This document shows positions 13,725 through 14,563 of a stretch of DNA of 14,563 nucleotides, in pieces. Each line of letters opens with the position of its first letter. Positions within the stretch are counted from its first letter, which is position 1. The DNA is taken from contig JAUWOK010000018.1 in NCBI GenBank assembly GCA_030612165.1, positions 1-14,563 on the forward strand. The letters are read 5' to 3'. The stretch is from Dehalococcoidia bacterium (lineage in GTDB: Bacteria; Chloroflexota; Dehalococcoidia; GIF9; AB-539-J10). The translations under genes and the position numbers were made by a program. The notes beneath the pieces were generated by a model, which did not search any database, was not told where the DNA came from, and saw only the letters and a program-made list of their open reading frames with translations.

Positions 13725-14563
13725 ATGAAAAAAGAGACAAGTAAAAAATGTAAAGGGATGCGTGATCTTCTCGCTCCTGACATGAGGCGTTTTCGCCGTG
13801 CGGAGGATACTTTCCGTTCCTGTTGTCAGAAGTGGGGCTATCAGGAAGTCCGGACACCTGTTCTGGAATATATGGATCTTTTCACCTCTGCGGGAACGCT
13901 TACGCCGTCTATGCTGAGCAAGGTGTATTCTTTCCTTGACTGGGATGGCTGGAGCGGAGAGAGGGTTGTTCTCAGGCCGGATGTTACCATCCCTATCGCC
14001 AGGTTGTATATTGACAATCTGAGTGACAGTAGTATGTCCAAATTGTTCTATGTAGCTGACACCTTTGTTTTTGAGGGAACGGGAAAAGAAAATAGAGAGC
14101 GCTGGCAGTGTGGCGTCGAGCTTCTGGGGGGTGGGGGAGTGGTATCGGATGTGGAGATGATATTGTTGGCCAGAGAAATCGTACAGGAGCTCGGACTCGA
14201 TAATCTTGAGTTAAGGTTATCTCATGCAGGTTTGGTGAAGGCGTTGATTGGTGAAATGAAGCTTTCGCCGTTGGCAGAAATCAGCATGATAAACAGGGTT
14301 TTGGAAGGTGACTGGCAGGCTCTCAAAGAGGTCAAGAATCTTGATCCATGGCTAAGCAACTTTTTATCTTTACTGGTGAGTTTGCAGGGTAAAGGAGACG
14401 CATTCCTCCATAATGTTGAGGCGCTGGCGGCCCAGTCCTCTGCGTCTCTTAAGAAGAGCCTGGATAGTTTTGTTAGCGTCGTGGCTTTCCTGGGTCGTAT
14501 GAATTGTGATTATCAGGTTGACTTCACCGCGGCGCGGGGCTTTGAGTATTATACGGGGCTCTG
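13725..14563 (+). CDS. hisZ: HisZ-like ATP phosphoribosyltransferase regulatory subunit, partial
   Basis: This frame runs off the right edge after 279 residues. It has the class II aminoacyl-tRNA synthetase fold of HisRS/HisZ: GMRDLLAPDM (11-20), WGYQEVRTPVLEYMDLF (37-53), LRPDVTIPIARLY (83-95), QCGVELLGG (128-136) and RGFEYYTG (271-278). HisZ pairs with the short HisG to make the first enzyme of histidine synthesis. The HisRS motif 2 arginine (FRxE) is replaced, reading F114-V115-F116-E117, which argues against a working histidyl-tRNA synthetase. Q-x-GVELLGG is the HisZ form of the following segment. The retained RGxxYYTG segment and the missing C-terminus leave some doubt. The start at 13725 has no ribosome site. 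An internal ATG at 13758 (residue 12) would remove the start of the conserved region and is less likely. A hisG gene might follow outside the window. Confidence 0.78.
   Translation, partial: MKKETSKKCKGMRDLLAPDMRRFRRAEDTFRSCCQKWGYQEVRTPVLEYMDLFTSAGTLTPSMLSKVYSFLDWDGWSGERVVLRPDVTIPIARLYIDNLSDSSMSKLFYVADTFVFEGTGKENRERWQCGVELLGGGGVVSDVEMILLAREIVQELGLDNLELRLSHAGLVKALIGEMKLSPLAEISMINRVLEGDWQALKEVKNLDPWLSNFLSLLVSLQGKGDAFLHNVEALAAQSSASLKKSLDSFVSVVAFLGRMNCDYQVDFTAARGFEYYTGL

Overview
The window reads as a chromosomal stretch of a bacterium, most likely a Chloroflexota of the Dehalococcoidia type. This placement is an inference from three things: a DUF1616 membrane protein, an archaeal-style GlmU-like enzyme, and many single genes on alternating strands. 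No taxonomic marker is present. All genes look intact except the two cut by the window edges. I see no rRNA, tRNA, CRISPR array, insertion sequence or phage gene.

The left two thirds (1-8671) is mostly cell-envelope glycan metabolism. A Wzx-type flippase (cut at the left edge, minus) and a GalE-like sugar-nucleotide epimerase (plus) diverge from a promoter pair. A minus-strand block then runs gmhB-like phosphatase, glmM, GlmU-like enzyme, glmS. Together GlmS, GlmM and the GlmU-like protein would carry fructose-6-phosphate to UDP-GlcNAc, and the epimerase could convert the UDP-sugar. The glmM and glmU-like genes are translationally coupled (TGATG). glmS has its own near-consensus promoter with almost no leader. 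A DUF1616 membrane protein (plus) and an O-antigen ligase-family protein (minus) follow and overlap tail to tail by 31 bp.

The middle (8700-11140) holds single metabolic genes on alternating strands: a class 1B-like dihydroorotate dehydrogenase without its electron-transfer partner, an iron-sulfur flavoprotein of the NADPH-dependent FMN reductase family, and a monofunctional biotin-protein ligase. A long hairpin is embedded in the 3' end of the ligase gene.

The right part (11174-13571) is a three-gene minus-strand membrane operon: a long NfeD with a ClpP-class serine protease domain, a short NfeD, and a slipin. The soluble NfeD domain is tandemly duplicated, once at the end of the long protein and once as most of the short one. 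Diverging from it, a HisZ-like gene (histidine biosynthesis regulatory subunit) runs off the right edge.

Nothing here is a clearly new defence or mobile system. The most notable signals are a recurring promoter layout that gives very short or absent 5' leaders (glmS, DUF1616, pyrD, hisZ and a possible leaderless upstream ORF before gmhB), the NfeD domain duplication, and the birA 3' hairpin.
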